Below are positions 26,485 to 34,901 of a stretch of 64,000 nt of DNA, piece by piece. The notes beneath the pieces are model-generated. The model saw only the letters and a list, made by a program, of their open reading frames with translations, was not told the origin of the DNA and searched no databases. Numbering within the stretch: position 1 is the stretch's first letter; every line of letters begins with the position of its first letter. Source of the DNA: Candidatus Gastranaerophilales bacterium (GTDB lineage Bacteria; Cyanobacteriota; Vampirovibrionia; Gastranaerophilales; Gastranaerophilaceae). The translations under genes and the position numbers were made by a program. The stretch covers positions 52,246 to 116,245 of the forward strand of contig CALUVT010000004.1 of the NCBI GenBank assembly GCA_944324345.1, written 5' to 3'.

Positions 26485-28950
26485 ATGCAAGTATCACTAA
26501 ACTGGTTAAATGAATTTGTTGACTTATCAGACAAGGATGTTGAACAAATCGCTCACGAACTTACTATGAGCGGTTTGGAAGTCGAAGAAATTGAAGAGGT
26601 TAAACCTAAATTTACGAATATAAAGACTGTTAAAATTGAAAAAATTGATAATCACCCGAATTCTGATCATTTGCATCTTGTTACCGTAAATACAGGTTCA
26701 GGTCTTAAAACGGTAGTTTGCGGTGCACAAAATATAAAAGAAGGTCAAATTGTTCCTTATGCGTCGGTTGGGTCAAAAGTTCTTGACAGAAAAACAGGTG
26801 AAATGTTTACTTTGACTCCCGCTGTAATAAGAGGAGTAGAATCTCAAGGAATGTTATGTTCTGCAGACGAACTTGGCGTCGCTGACAGAAATTACCAGGA
26901 AGAAGACGGCATACTTGTTTTGAACAGAATTTTCCCTGACGTAGAAGTTGGAGAAGATGTTGAAAAAGTTTTAGGCTTTGAAAAAGACTACATACTCCAT
27001 GTTGCTCCAACTGCAAATAGAGGGGATCAAATGTCAGTTATAGGTATTGCAAGGGAATTGAGTGCAATATTCGACAAACCTTTAAAATTTTCTCCACTTG
27101 AATGTACAAGAGATTTGTCTACTGACAAATTTAAGGTTGAAATCATTGACAATGATGTTTGTAAATACTACTCAATCGGAATATTAAAAAATATAAAAAT
27201 CAAACCTTCACCGGAATGGATGAAAAAAAGGCTTATTGCATCCGGGGTTCGTGCGATAAATAACGTTGTTGATATCACAAATTACGTTATGCTCGAGTAT
27301 GGAACACCATTTCACGCTTTTGATTTAGATAAGCTCAACAATTATCTATGCGTGAGAAGAGCAAAAGAGGGTGAAAAAATTATCACACTTGATGGAGTTG
27401 AAAGAACTCTTACAACAGACAGTGTTCTCATTGCTGATGAAACAAAAGGGGTTTGTCTTGCCGGAGTATTTGGTGGAGAAAATTCTGAAATAGATGACAA
27501 TACAAAAAACATAGCACTTGAGGCAGCTTACTTTACACCGGTATCAAACAGAAAAAGTTCTCGAAGTGTAGGGTACCGTTCAGAGGCTTGTGCAAGATTT
27601 GAAAGAGGAATAGATATTGAAGCAATAAGACCGGCCCTTATGCGAGCAATGCAGCTTTTAGTTGAGCTTGCACAAGCGGAAATCGAAGGGGTTGTGGAGG
27701 CTGGAGAAAATAAACTTGAGCCTATAGATATAACTTTGAGATATGCACAAATTAAGAGAATTTTGGGTTGTGAAATAGCTCCTGAAAAATGTATAACCAT
27801 ACTTGAAAAATTAGGATTTAAAAAACTTGGCGGGAATGATGCTGCGGCAAAATTTGCAGTCCCATCCTTCAGAATGGGTGATGTCACAAGGGAAATTGAT
27901 TTAATAGAAGAAATTGCTCGAATTAACGGTTATGACAAGATAACACCAACCTTGCCAAGCAAAAATGAAATGCCTGAAATAACTTTAGAAGAAAAAGTTA
28001 TTAAAAAAGTTAATGAGATAATGCTCTCTTCAGGTTTGGATGAGATTGTTACAAGCTCACTTATCGGGAAACCTCTTCTTGATAAATATATGCAATCTTA
28101 CGATGATACAAAAGCTGTAAAAGTTTTGAATTCCGCAAGCGAAGAATGCACAATGCTTAGACAAAACCTTGCAGCAAGCGTATTAAATTGTTTGAAAATG
28201 AATTATGACAACGGGCAAAAAACATTTTGGGGATACGAAATCGGTAAAAAATATATCATTACCGGCCCTGCTGACGAAAAATCAACGGGCGTAAGAGAAT
28301 CTCGTGTTCTTGCAGGTGTTATAACAGGAGAGGTAGAAAATTCCAAATGGCAAGTAAAAACATCTACAGATTTCTTTACTCTTAAGGGAATTATTGAAAA
28401 ACTTTTTGAAGAGCTTAATATTTCCAAAAGAATTAAACTTACAACATGTGAAGATGTTGATTATATCCACCCGTACAGAAGTGCAAAAGTTAATATTTTG
28501 GGTAAAAATTTAACTAATATAGGCTATTTTGGACAACTTCATCCTATACTTAAAGACAAATTAAAAATCAAAGGACAAGAAGTATTTATATTTGAAATTG
28601 ATTTGGATGAAATAATCGGAATAATAAAAGAACACACTACAAGATACAAAAAACTTCCTCAATTCCCTGAAGTTAAAAGAGACCTTGCTTTTATTATAAA
28701 TGAGGAAGTCAGTTTTGATGACATTCAACGTGTTATCAAAGGTGCTGTTCAACAAAATATTTTCAAAGGTTCAGAAATATTTGATGTTTATCAGGGCGAA
28801 AATATCGAAAAAGGATTTAAGAGCCTTGCTTTCCGCATAAAAATGCAAGACGAAAATACAACCCTGACAGATGAAGTGATTGAACACCAAATGAATAACG
28901 TACGTGCAAAACTTCAAAAGGCATATAGTGAAATAAGTTTCCGTGAATAA
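26485..28950 (+). CDS. pheT: Phenylalanyl-tRNA synthetase beta subunit
   Basis: Beta subunit of the (alpha-beta)2 enzyme; it binds tRNA-Phe and edits mischarged tyrosine. The 821-aa protein has the full order: N-terminal domain MQVSLNWLNEFVDLS, the tRNA-binding OB fold (KIEKIDNHPNSDHLHLVTV), the B3/B4 editing core (RGVESQGMLCSADELG, NRGDQMSVIGIARELSA), B5, the inactive synthetase-like domain, and the anticodon-binding FDX-ACB domain at the end. GAGGG precedes the ATG. pheS is not adjacent, as in Cyanobacteria, where the subunits are unlinked. It is followed closely by an exported SH3-like protein. Confidence 0.97.
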   Translation: MQVSLNWLNEFVDLSDKDVEQIAHELTMSGLEVEEIEEVKPKFTNIKTVKIEKIDNHPNSDHLHLVTVNTGSGLKTVVCGAQNIKEGQIVPYASVGSKVLDRKTGEMFTLTPAVIRGVESQGMLCSADELGVADRNYQEEDGILVLNRIFPDVEVGEDVEKVLGFEKDYILHVAPTANRGDQMSVIGIARELSAIFDKPLKFSPLECTRDLSTDKFKVEIIDNDVCKYYSIGILKNIKIKPSPEWMKKRLIASGVRAINNVVDITNYVMLEYGTPFHAFDLDKLNNYLCVRRAKEGEKIITLDGVERTLTTDSVLIADETKGVCLAGVFGGENSEIDDNTKNIALEAAYFTPVSNRKSSRSVGYRSEACARFERGIDIEAIRPALMRAMQLLVELAQAEIEGVVEAGENKLEPIDITLRYAQIKRILGCEIAPEKCITILEKLGFKKLGGNDAAAKFAVPSFRMGDVTREIDLIEEIARINGYDKITPTLPSKNEMPEITLEEKVIKKVNEIMLSSGLDEIVTSSLIGKPLLDKYMQSYDDTKAVKVLNSASEECTMLRQNLAASVLNCLKMNYDNGQKTFWGYEIGKKYIITGPADEKSTGVRESRVLAGVITGEVENSKWQVKTSTDFFTLKGIIEKLFEELNISKRIKLTTCEDVDYIHPYRSAKVNILGKNLTNIGYFGQLHPILKDKLKIKGQEVFIFEIDLDEIIGIIKEHTTRYKKLPQFPEVKRDLAFIINEEVSFDDIQRVIKGAVQQNIFKGSEIFDVYQGENIEKGFKSLAFRIKMQDENTTLTDEVIEHQMNNVRAKLQKAYSEISFRE

Positions 28951-28986
28951 GCACGTAACTAATTTTCAAACAAATAGGTAAGAAAA

Positions 28987-29634
28987 ATGAAAAAAATATT
29001 TTTAATACTTGCAATACTACTTTTTGTGCCTATAAACGGATTATGTGCAGACGTAATTCCTCAAAATGTAAGTCTTGAAAATACTAATACATTTGGACTT
29101 TACCAGGTTCCAAACAAATTAACTTTCTATAAAGAGCCTACAGAGCAATCGTATATTATACACAGCATAAGCTTTGATGGAAAAAATTTATTCCCTCCGG
29201 AAATAGAAGCGGACAATTTGTTTGTTGTTTTTATTCCGTCGAAAAATCTTGGACTTCTCGCTGTTTGCGACGAAACAGAAGATTGGATACAAGTTATTTA
29301 TGACAATTCCACAGGAGCAAAGGGTTGGCTAAAAAAAGACGATGATCCATATAGGTTTATGACTTGGGTAATGTTTTACAACATGTACGGAAGAAAATAC
29401 GGACTAAAAATGCTTAAGCAAATCCCGGATAGCGTAAAAGACCTTCACTCATCAACTGATGACAAATCTCAAGTTGTAGGAACAATAAATATGCCTCAGA
29501 AAATAAATTTAAATGTCATTAGGGGTAACTGGGCGTTAGTTAGCGTATATGATTTAGACAGAGTTCCCAAAACTGGGTATATAAGATGGCGTAGCGACAA
29601 CGGAGTTAAATATTATTTCCCTGATATAAAATAA
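28987..29634 (+). CDS. Exported protein with SH3-like domains
   Basis: A 215-aa protein with a Sec signal peptide (MKKIFLILAILLFVPINGLCA). Two segments resemble bacterial SH3 repeats: residues 35-110 (FGLYQVPNKLTFYKEPTEQS and CDETEDWIQVIYDNSTGAKGWLKKDD) and about 150-205 (LHSSTDDKSQVVGTINMPQ and NWALVSVYDLDRVPKTGYIRWR). Such domains bind peptidoglycan or peptides in the periplasm. Other Melainabacteria-like genomes may carry it next to pheT, but I cannot check. It has 36 bp to pheT and may be co-transcribed with it. The function is unknown. Confidence 0.8.
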   Translation: MKKIFLILAILLFVPINGLCADVIPQNVSLENTNTFGLYQVPNKLTFYKEPTEQSYIIHSISFDGKNLFPPEIEADNLFVVFIPSKNLGLLAVCDETEDWIQVIYDNSTGAKGWLKKDDDPYRFMTWVMFYNMYGRKYGLKMLKQIPDSVKDLHSSTDDKSQVVGTINMPQKINLNVIRGNWALVSVYDLDRVPKTGYIRWRSDNGVKYYFPDIK

Positions 29635-29744
29635 AATTTATTTTCCCTCACCATTTCAAATAATCTTGAATAAAGTATGGTGGAATTTTCAAAAACTTAA
29701 AGAGTGTGATTCAAACTTTGTGCTTTACAATCCGAAAAAAATAC

Positions 29745-29773
29745 TCGACATTAAGTTTTGTTTATTGTAGTAT
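29745..29773 (+). promoter_or_regulatory. Putative rplI promoter
   Basis: TCGACA (29745-29750), a 17-bp spacer and TAGTAT (29768-29773). The context TTGTAGTATTTC partly matches the TTGTANTATAAT signature. The rest of the 180-bp gap after the SH3-like gene shows nothing else. Confidence 0.45.
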
Positions 29774-29813
29774 TTCCTTACTTGCGAAATATAAATAGAA
29801 AAGGAGATATAAA

Positions 29814-30317
29814 ATGCAGGTTATATTGAAAAAAGATGTACAAAACCTTGGAGAAGCAGGCGACATCGTTAATGTTAAAGATGGTTATGCCAGAAACTTT
29901 TTGTTACCTCAATCAGTTGCAGAAGTTGCTACTAAAGGTGCATTAGAAAACAGAGAAAAGAATTTAGCAAGAATTAAAGCTAAACAAGAAAAATTACATG
30001 CAGAAGCTTTAGAAACAGCTAAAAAGATTGAAGATTTTGCAAAACTTGAACTTTCTGCAAAAGCAGGAGAATCAGGTAAGTTGTTTGGAACAATCACTAC
30101 TAAAAAATTGACAGAAGAACTTCTTGCAAAATCCGGTATTGAAGTTGACAGAAAAAATGTTTCTTTAAACGCTCCGATTAACAAAATCGGTGAATACAAA
30201 ATGCTTATCAAATTGACTTCAAAAGTTAAATGTGAACTTGACGTTGTTGTAACAGCTTCTGAAGTTTTGAAAGAATCTGTTGAAGAAGTTAAAGAAGCAG
30301 CAGAAACAGAAGAATAA
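29814..30317 (+). CDS. rplI: Ribosomal protein L9
   Basis: Large-subunit protein that binds 23S rRNA near the L1 stalk. The N-terminal domain is textbook (MQVILKKDVQNLGEAGDIVNVKDGYARNFLLP), followed by a long connecting helix (about 40-75) and the C-terminal domain (KLFGTITTKKLTEEL). At 167 aa it is longer than the usual 148-150 because of an acidic tail (EVKEAAETEE). AAGGAG precedes the ATG. It is not next to rpsF, rpsR or dnaB as in many bacteria; instead it leads a four-gene cluster with a methyltransferase, a CooC-like ATPase and folD, the next gene starting 9 bp after its stop. Confidence 0.97.
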   Translation: MQVILKKDVQNLGEAGDIVNVKDGYARNFLLPQSVAEVATKGALENREKNLARIKAKQEKLHAEALETAKKIEDFAKLELSAKAGESGKLFGTITTKKLTEELLAKSGIEVDRKNVSLNAPINKIGEYKMLIKLTSKVKCELDVVVTASEVLKESVEEVKEAAETEE

Positions 30318-30326
30318 GGATTGTTG

Positions 30327-31406
30327 ATGGCTGAAAATACCGATTTAAAATTCGACTGCCTGGCAATTGGTTCTTTACCTCACAAAGACATAGATAAGGC
30401 AATGGCTGTTGTTAGAGAGAATTTTAATTCAATCCCGTTTTGGCCGCAACTACCAAAAATAAGTAAAAATGAAGACATGACTATCCAGTTTTTGGAGAAC
30501 ATGCCTTCGTTTTTTTTAGACGAACAATCCGGTAAAATATACTTGGAAACTGAAAGCGATAAATTTTTTGATGATATTGAAAAATTTTTTGAAGATTATG
30601 AGGAAATTGTAGCTGATATCAATTCGGATAAGTTAGATAAGTACGCTATTAATTACTCTCTATCCTTTCCAAAATTTCTTGACATTGTAAAAGAAACTAA
30701 GCCCAAATACGCTAAAGGTCAAATTGTGGGACCTTTTACCCTGTCAACTACACTTGTTGATAAATCGGGGAAATACGCTATTTATGATGAAACATTGAGA
30801 GAAATTATTATTAAAACACTTTCAATAAAGGCTCTTTGGCAGATTAAGCAAATTAGAAAAGCAAATAAAAATACAATCCCAATAATTTTTATTGATGAAC
30901 CTTCAATATCACAATTAGGCACCTCTGCATTTATTACAATATCACAAGAAGAAGTTGTTCAAATGTTAAAGGAAATTTCTGATTTAATTAAAGCAAACGG
31001 GGCTATGAGTGCTATCCACTGTTGTGGAAAGTGCGACTGGATTGTTCCGATAAATGCCAAAGTAGATATAATTAATCTTGATGCGTATGCGTATGCTAAG
31101 AATTTAAGTCTTTTTAGCAGTAATTTAAAAGAATTTTTACAACATGGCGGGAAAATCGCCTGGGGAGTTATTCCCACTCTCAATTGTGAACTTCTGGAAA
31201 AGGCAGATTTGGACAAAATGTTCAAAGTTTTTGAAAAAGCTGTAAAATATTTGACCGAAAAAGGAATTGATGAGAAAATTGTTTTAGAAAATTCACTGAT
31301 TACTCCTTCCTGTGGAGCAGGGGCATTAAGTGAAGATTTAGCTTTAAAAGCAATGAGGCTTACAAAACAATTGTCTGATAATCTGAAAGAAAGGTATAAA
31401 TTTTGA
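30327..31406 (+). CDS. MetE-core / UROD-like zinc methyltransferase
   Basis: A 359-aa protein of the UROD/MetE-like superfamily. The opening AIGSLPHKDIDKAM and FWPQLPK are typical of the stand-alone family related to the C-terminal half of cobalamin-independent methionine synthase. Likely zinc ligands are visible: His231 and Cys233 in AIHCCGKCDW, and Cys329 in TPSCGAG. MetE-core enzymes of this size, characterised in Dehalococcoides, use a methyl-corrinoid donor instead of methyl-folate. The ATG at 30327 follows AAGGA; TTG codons at 30321 and 30324 are less likely. It overlaps the next gene, a CooC-like ATPase, by 4 bp, with folD next, which points to one-carbon/corrinoid methyl transfer. The exact substrate is unproven. 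Confidence 0.8.
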   Translation: MAENTDLKFDCLAIGSLPHKDIDKAMAVVRENFNSIPFWPQLPKISKNEDMTIQFLENMPSFFLDEQSGKIYLETESDKFFDDIEKFFEDYEEIVADINSDKLDKYAINYSLSFPKFLDIVKETKPKYAKGQIVGPFTLSTTLVDKSGKYAIYDETLREIIIKTLSIKALWQIKQIRKANKNTIPIIFIDEPSISQLGTSAFITISQEEVVQMLKEISDLIKANGAMSAIHCCGKCDWIVPINAKVDIINLDAYAYAKNLSLFSSNLKEFLQHGGKIAWGVIPTLNCELLEKADLDKMFKVFEKAVKYLTEKGIDEKIVLENSLITPSCGAGALSEDLALKAMRLTKQLSDNLKERYKF

Positions 31407-32155
31407 CATTTAAACTTGCATTAACAGGGAAAAGCGGGAGCGGAAAAACAACTATTACAAAAGCATTCTTGAGAGTTTTTCAGGAATATTTTCCAGAAAA
31501 ATCAATTCTTTTGTTTGACAATGATTTAACAAGTGAACTTGCTCACAGTTTCGGACTTGATATTAGGAATACAATATACGGGATTAGAAGCGGTAAGCAC
31601 GAATATAAAACAGGAATTCCGGAAGGGATGAGTAAACAAGAGTTTGTAGAATGGGCAATGGAAGATATCGTTGTATCTTTATATGACAATGTTGATATTA
31701 TAGTTTCTTGGTTTGTAGGTTCTAAAGACTGCCGCTGTCCTATAACGGGACAAATTAATGACGCTGTTTTAAAACTTTTAAAGCGTTATGATATTGTAAT
31801 TTTTGATTGCGAATTTGATCTTAAATATTTAAACCAACTTGTAGACACAGATATTGATACTACACTTATTGTTGCTAATCCGACTGATGAAAGTGCTCAT
31901 CTTGCGAATCGTATTGAAGAATTCAGTGCAAAATATGCTGCAGGAAATCAGCTTGGTGTTATTATCAATAAAGTTGAAAATACGGATTTAACATCTGTTT
32001 ACGAACTTTTAAAACGATATGATCTTGATGTTTTGGGAGTTATTCCGTTTGACCCTGATTTGAAATATAAATCAATGGAACGTGAATCTAAAATGGTACA
32101 AGATGCTATAAAACAATTTTATTTCCGCTTGAATTTACCTCAAATAAGGGAGTAG
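31403..32155 (+). CDS. CooC-like nickel/corrinoid protein maturation ATPase
   Basis: A 250-aa MinD/SIMIBI-type ATPase. It has the deviant P-loop GKSGSGKTT (residues 9-17), a switch region LLFDNDLTSELAHSFG, and a CxC motif (Cys110-Arg-Cys112), which in CooC binds the metal and holds the dimer together. CooC proteins insert nickel into carbon monoxide dehydrogenase; relatives serve corrinoid activation. The most likely start is a TTG at 31403 inside the previous stop (TTGA overlap), with AAAGG upstream. It sits between a MetE-core-like methyltransferase and folD. No CODH gene is in the window, so the client protein is unknown. Confidence 0.8.
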   Translation: MTFKLALTGKSGSGKTTITKAFLRVFQEYFPEKSILLFDNDLTSELAHSFGLDIRNTIYGIRSGKHEYKTGIPEGMSKQEFVEWAMEDIVVSLYDNVDIIVSWFVGSKDCRCPITGQINDAVLKLLKRYDIVIFDCEFDLKYLNQLVDTDIDTTLIVANPTDESAHLANRIEEFSAKYAAGNQLGVIINKVENTDLTSVYELLKRYDLDVLGVIPFDPDLKYKSMERESKMVQDAIKQFYFRLNLPQIRE

Positions 32156-32157
32156 TA

Positions 32158-32985
32158 ATGACGATTATTTTAGATGGCAAAAAATTAAGAGATAAGATAT
32201 TTGAAAAACTAAAAAGTAGAGTTGATAGTATGACAACTAAACCTTCACTTGCCGTTATACTTGCCGGAGAAGATCCGTCAAGCCAAATTTATGTAAATAA
32301 TAAAAAAAAGTGTGCGGAAAAACTCGGAATAAATTCAATAGTCATTAATTACCCTGAAAATGTTTCAGAAACAGAACTTTTAGAGAAAATTGAAACGCTT
32401 AATAACGACAAAAATGTAACGGCAATTTTGGTACAGCTACCACTTCCAAACCATATTAACAAATTTAAAATCATTGATGCAATCTCACCACAAAAGGATG
32501 TTGATGGCTTAACTCCATACAATAGCGGAAAATTGTTTTCCGGAGAAGAACCCTACGTATACCCTTGTACTCCAAGGGGAATTTTACTTTTGCTGGACGA
32601 ATATGGTATAGAGCTTGAGGGGAAACACGCAGTAGTAATCGGCAGATCAAATCTTGTCGGCAAACCTATAGCCCAGATGCTTCTGAAAAGAAATGCAACA
32701 GTCACAACCTGCCATAGCAAAACAAAAAACCTTGCAGACATAACAAAAACTGCTGATATTTTAATTTCAGCAGTTGGGAAAAAAATTGTAGGGGAAAATA
32801 TGTTAAAAAATAATTGCGTCGTAATTGATGTCGGTATCTTCAGAGATGAGAACGGGAAAATATCAGGCGATGTTGATTTTGATAAAGTGTCGCAAACAGC
32901 ATCCTATATATCACCTGTTCCCGGTGGTGTAGGCCCAATGACAATAGCATCATTAATGCTTAACACCGTTGAACTTGTAAAATAA
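32158..32985 (+). CDS. folD: Methylenetetrahydrofolate dehydrogenase / cyclohydrolase FolD
   Basis: Bifunctional enzyme that interconverts 5,10-methylene-, methenyl- and 10-formyl-tetrahydrofolate with NADP. The 275-aa protein has the signature IYVNNKKKCAEKLGI with catalytic Lys49, the QLPLP motif, DVDGLTPYNSGKL, the PCTPRGILLLL segment, the nucleotide-binding GRSNLVGKPIAQMLL, and the C-terminal PVPGGVGPMTIASLM. It follows the CooC-like gene by 2 bp and ends the operon, so folate one-carbon units and the upstream methyltransferase may be linked. Confidence 0.97.
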   Translation: MTIILDGKKLRDKIFEKLKSRVDSMTTKPSLAVILAGEDPSSQIYVNNKKKCAEKLGINSIVINYPENVSETELLEKIETLNNDKNVTAILVQLPLPNHINKFKIIDAISPQKDVDGLTPYNSGKLFSGEEPYVYPCTPRGILLLLDEYGIELEGKHAVVIGRSNLVGKPIAQMLLKRNATVTTCHSKTKNLADITKTADILISAVGKKIVGENMLKNNCVVIDVGIFRDENGKISGDVDFDKVSQTASYISPVPGGVGPMTIASLMLNTVELVK

Positions 32986-33026
32986 TCATGAGAAAATTTA
33001 CATTGCCTCAAATATTCATCTCAACT

Positions 33027-33347
33027 CTAGCTGCCGATTAAGTTTAATGTGCAAGAAGACTTGATATTATTTGTTACAAGGTTCTTCAAACTTGAAATCT
33101 CATTTTCAATCAACGTAATTTGTGAATCCAATGAATCTTTCCGTGTTTCCAAATAAGATTCTTCCTGCTGCAAAGCAATGTAGGTTGGATTATTGTCAAG
33201 ATCCTGATCACCTGCTGCTTCAGCACATTGGCTCATTTGTTTTGTAATATAATTTGCTCTGCTCATTACAAGCGTTTGTTCAAATTGCAGTTGGCTTTTC
33301 TGCAAAGTGAATAAATTTTTCTGTGCATCAATTGCTAAAAAAGTCAT
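33027..33347 (-). CDS. Short coiled-coil protein, unknown function
   Basis: A 106-aa, almost wholly helical protein with no signal peptide. Its N-terminus (MTFLAIDAQKNLFTLQKSQLQFEQTLV) and C-terminus (LDSQITLIENEISSLKNLVTNNIKSSC) recall the head and tail of the 509-aa protein at 17176, as if it were a minimal member of the same architecture. AAGGAGAG precedes the ATG. The upstream element at 33375-33395 matches that of the 95-aa gene at 4861. It is a single-gene unit convergent with folD. Secreted filament subunit, adaptor or chaperone are all possible. Confidence 0.72.
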   Translation of the reverse strand: MTFLAIDAQKNLFTLQKSQLQFEQTLVMSRANYITKQMSQCAEAAGDQDLDNNPTYIALQQEESYLETRKDSLDSQITLIENEISSLKNLVTNNIKSSCTLNLIGS

Positions 33348-33374
33348 CTCATCTCTCCTTATGTTTTATTAAAC

Positions 33375-33395
33375 TCTCTTACACATATAAAGTAT
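33375..33395 (-). promoter_or_regulatory. Promoter-like element shared with the gene at 5148
   Basis: TCTCTTACACATATAAAGTAT matches the segment at 5169-5191 except for a 2-bp gap and one substitution. Both lie 20-30 bp upstream of small minus-strand genes. Confidence 0.4.
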
Positions 33396-33558
33396 TTTTA
33401 GAATTTCCAATTTCACAAGTTATCTTTTTTGTTACATTTGTTAATAATTAAACAAGCTAATGTAATATTTTCTGATGAATAATAGCTTAAAATATATGTT
33501 TTTAAGGAACTTATATTAAATTTCAACAGATAAAATTTTAATATTTATTATAAATTTT

Positions 33559-33570
33559 TTGCAGTATAAT
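33559..33570 (+). promoter_or_regulatory. Putative trpS -10 region
   Basis: TATAAT (33565-33570) preceded by TTGCAG. No good -35 is visible 17 bp upstream. The start would give a leader of about 20 nt before the ATG at 33596. Confidence 0.5.
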
Positions 33571-33595
33571 ATTCAGGTAAAAGAAAGGACGTGCA

Positions 33596-34597
33596 ATGAA
33601 AGAAAGAATAGTATCAGGTATGCGCCCCACAGGCAAACTACACTTTGGACATTATCTTGGTGTAATACAAAACTGGGAAGAACTTCAACATAAATACGAC
33701 AGTTATTTCTTCGTTGCAGATTGGCACGCCCTCACAACAAAATATGATAAAACCGAAACATTGAAAGAAGATGTAATAGATGTTGTAATTGATTGGCTTT
33801 CTTGTGGTATAGATCCTGAAGTTTCAACAATATATGTGCAATCACTGGTTCCTGAAATCGCGGAATTAAATGTATATTTGAGTATGATTACACCACAAAA
33901 TTGGGTAGAACGTGATCCTTGCCTTAAGGATATGGCAAAAATTATAAGAAGCAAAGATGGTGCAGGAGCCCAAATAAATTATGGACTTATGGGATATCCT
34001 GTTTTGATGAGTGCTGATATTATGATGTTTAATTCAAATTTTGTTCCGGTCGGAAGCGATCAGGTTGCACACATTGAAATAACAAGAGATATTGCCAGAA
34101 GGTTTAATAATTTATATAAAACTGATTTCTTTAATGAACCCAAACCTTTATTAAATCACTGTGCACTTATTTGTGGACTTGATGGAAACAAAATGGGGAA
34201 ATCTTTCCATAATGACATCAAAATATCAGATACAGAAGAAATTACAACTAAAAAAATAATGACAGCTATAACAGATAGAAGTCGTATGAGAAAAGATGAC
34301 CCTGGTCATCCCGATGATTGCGAAGTTGCATTTAAGTATTGGCAAATTTTTGGTTCTGAGCAAGATATTCAAACTGTCAGATGTGAATGCGAAAAAGGGC
34401 TTCGCGGCTGTGCAGATTGTAAAAGGCAGTTAGCAAAAGTTATAAATGCACGATTTGCTCCTATAAGAGAAAAACGTAAATATTACGAAGAACATCCTGA
34501 AATAGTTGAAAAAATCATAAGGGAAGGTTCCGAAAAGGCTCGCACGGAAGCTAAAAAAGTTCTCCAAAATGTTAGAAATATAATAGGAATGTATTAA
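33596..34597 (+). CDS. trpS: Tryptophanyl-tRNA synthetase
   Basis: Charges tRNA-Trp. The 333-aa class I enzyme has the N-terminal SGMRPTGKLHFGHYLGVIQNW with the HFGH form of the HIGH motif, the DWHALTTKY segment, PVLMSADIMMFNSNFVPVGSDQVAHIE, and KMGKS (in DGNKMGKSFHN) as its KMSKS motif. Four cysteines near the C-terminus (CECEKGLRGCADCKRQ) suggest a bound metal or Fe-S site, as seen in some TrpRS enzymes such as that of Thermotoga. GAAAGGA precedes the ATG. It is a single gene followed by a 300-bp region with hairpins. Confidence 0.96.
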   Translation: MKERIVSGMRPTGKLHFGHYLGVIQNWEELQHKYDSYFFVADWHALTTKYDKTETLKEDVIDVVIDWLSCGIDPEVSTIYVQSLVPEIAELNVYLSMITPQNWVERDPCLKDMAKIIRSKDGAGAQINYGLMGYPVLMSADIMMFNSNFVPVGSDQVAHIEITRDIARRFNNLYKTDFFNEPKPLLNHCALICGLDGNKMGKSFHNDIKISDTEEITTKKIMTAITDRSRMRKDDPGHPDDCEVAFKYWQIFGSEQDIQTVRCECEKGLRGCADCKRQLAKVINARFAPIREKRKYYEEHPEIVEKIIREGSEKARTEAKKVLQNVRNIIGMY

Positions 34598-34602
34598 AAC
34601 AC

Positions 34603-34714
34603 CAGGCAGACACAAAATAAACGGAGTAATCATGCCTGCCTGTAATCCGCGACTATGACTGCGGGTTTAAAGTGATATGCTTTCATAAAAATAGCCGTTG
34701 TTCACGGCCATATC
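34603..34714 (+). ncRNA. Possible structured RNA (unassigned)
   Basis: Three consecutive stems rich in G+C stand out from the AT-rich background. Stem 1: CAGGCAG (34603-34609) with CTGCCTG (34636-34642). Stem 2: AATCCGC (34644-34650) with GCGGGTT (34661-34667). Stem 3: outer GATATG (34674-34679) with CATATC (34709-34714) enclosing GCCGT-TGTTC-ACGGC (34694-34708). It begins within 10 bases of the trpS stop. I cannot match it to tmRNA, SRP, RNase P, 6S or a known riboswitch. It may be a small RNA, a trpS 3'-UTR structure, or chance. Confidence 0.35.
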
Positions 34715-34840
34715 AAAATTGGTAAAAGGTTAGTGTGTAGGAGAAAATAAAGAAAAAGAAAATGGTTTATACCACATGTATTCCACACATAAAGATATCT
34801 ATAACATATATTAAATATATAATTTACAAATATTAATAAA

Positions 34841-34866
34841 TAAGCCCTCTTCAAATTGAGGGCTTG
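34841..34866. terminator. Hairpin between trpS and prepilin, bidirectional
   Basis: Perfect stem AAGCCCTC (34842-34849) with GAGGGCTT (34858-34865) around an 8-nt loop. The T-run is short on both strands (GTTTAT and ATTTATT), so termination may be moderate. Confidence 0.65.
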
Positions 34867-34901
34867 TTTATCAAAAATACATTAACATCTGAATGAATAA
34901 A

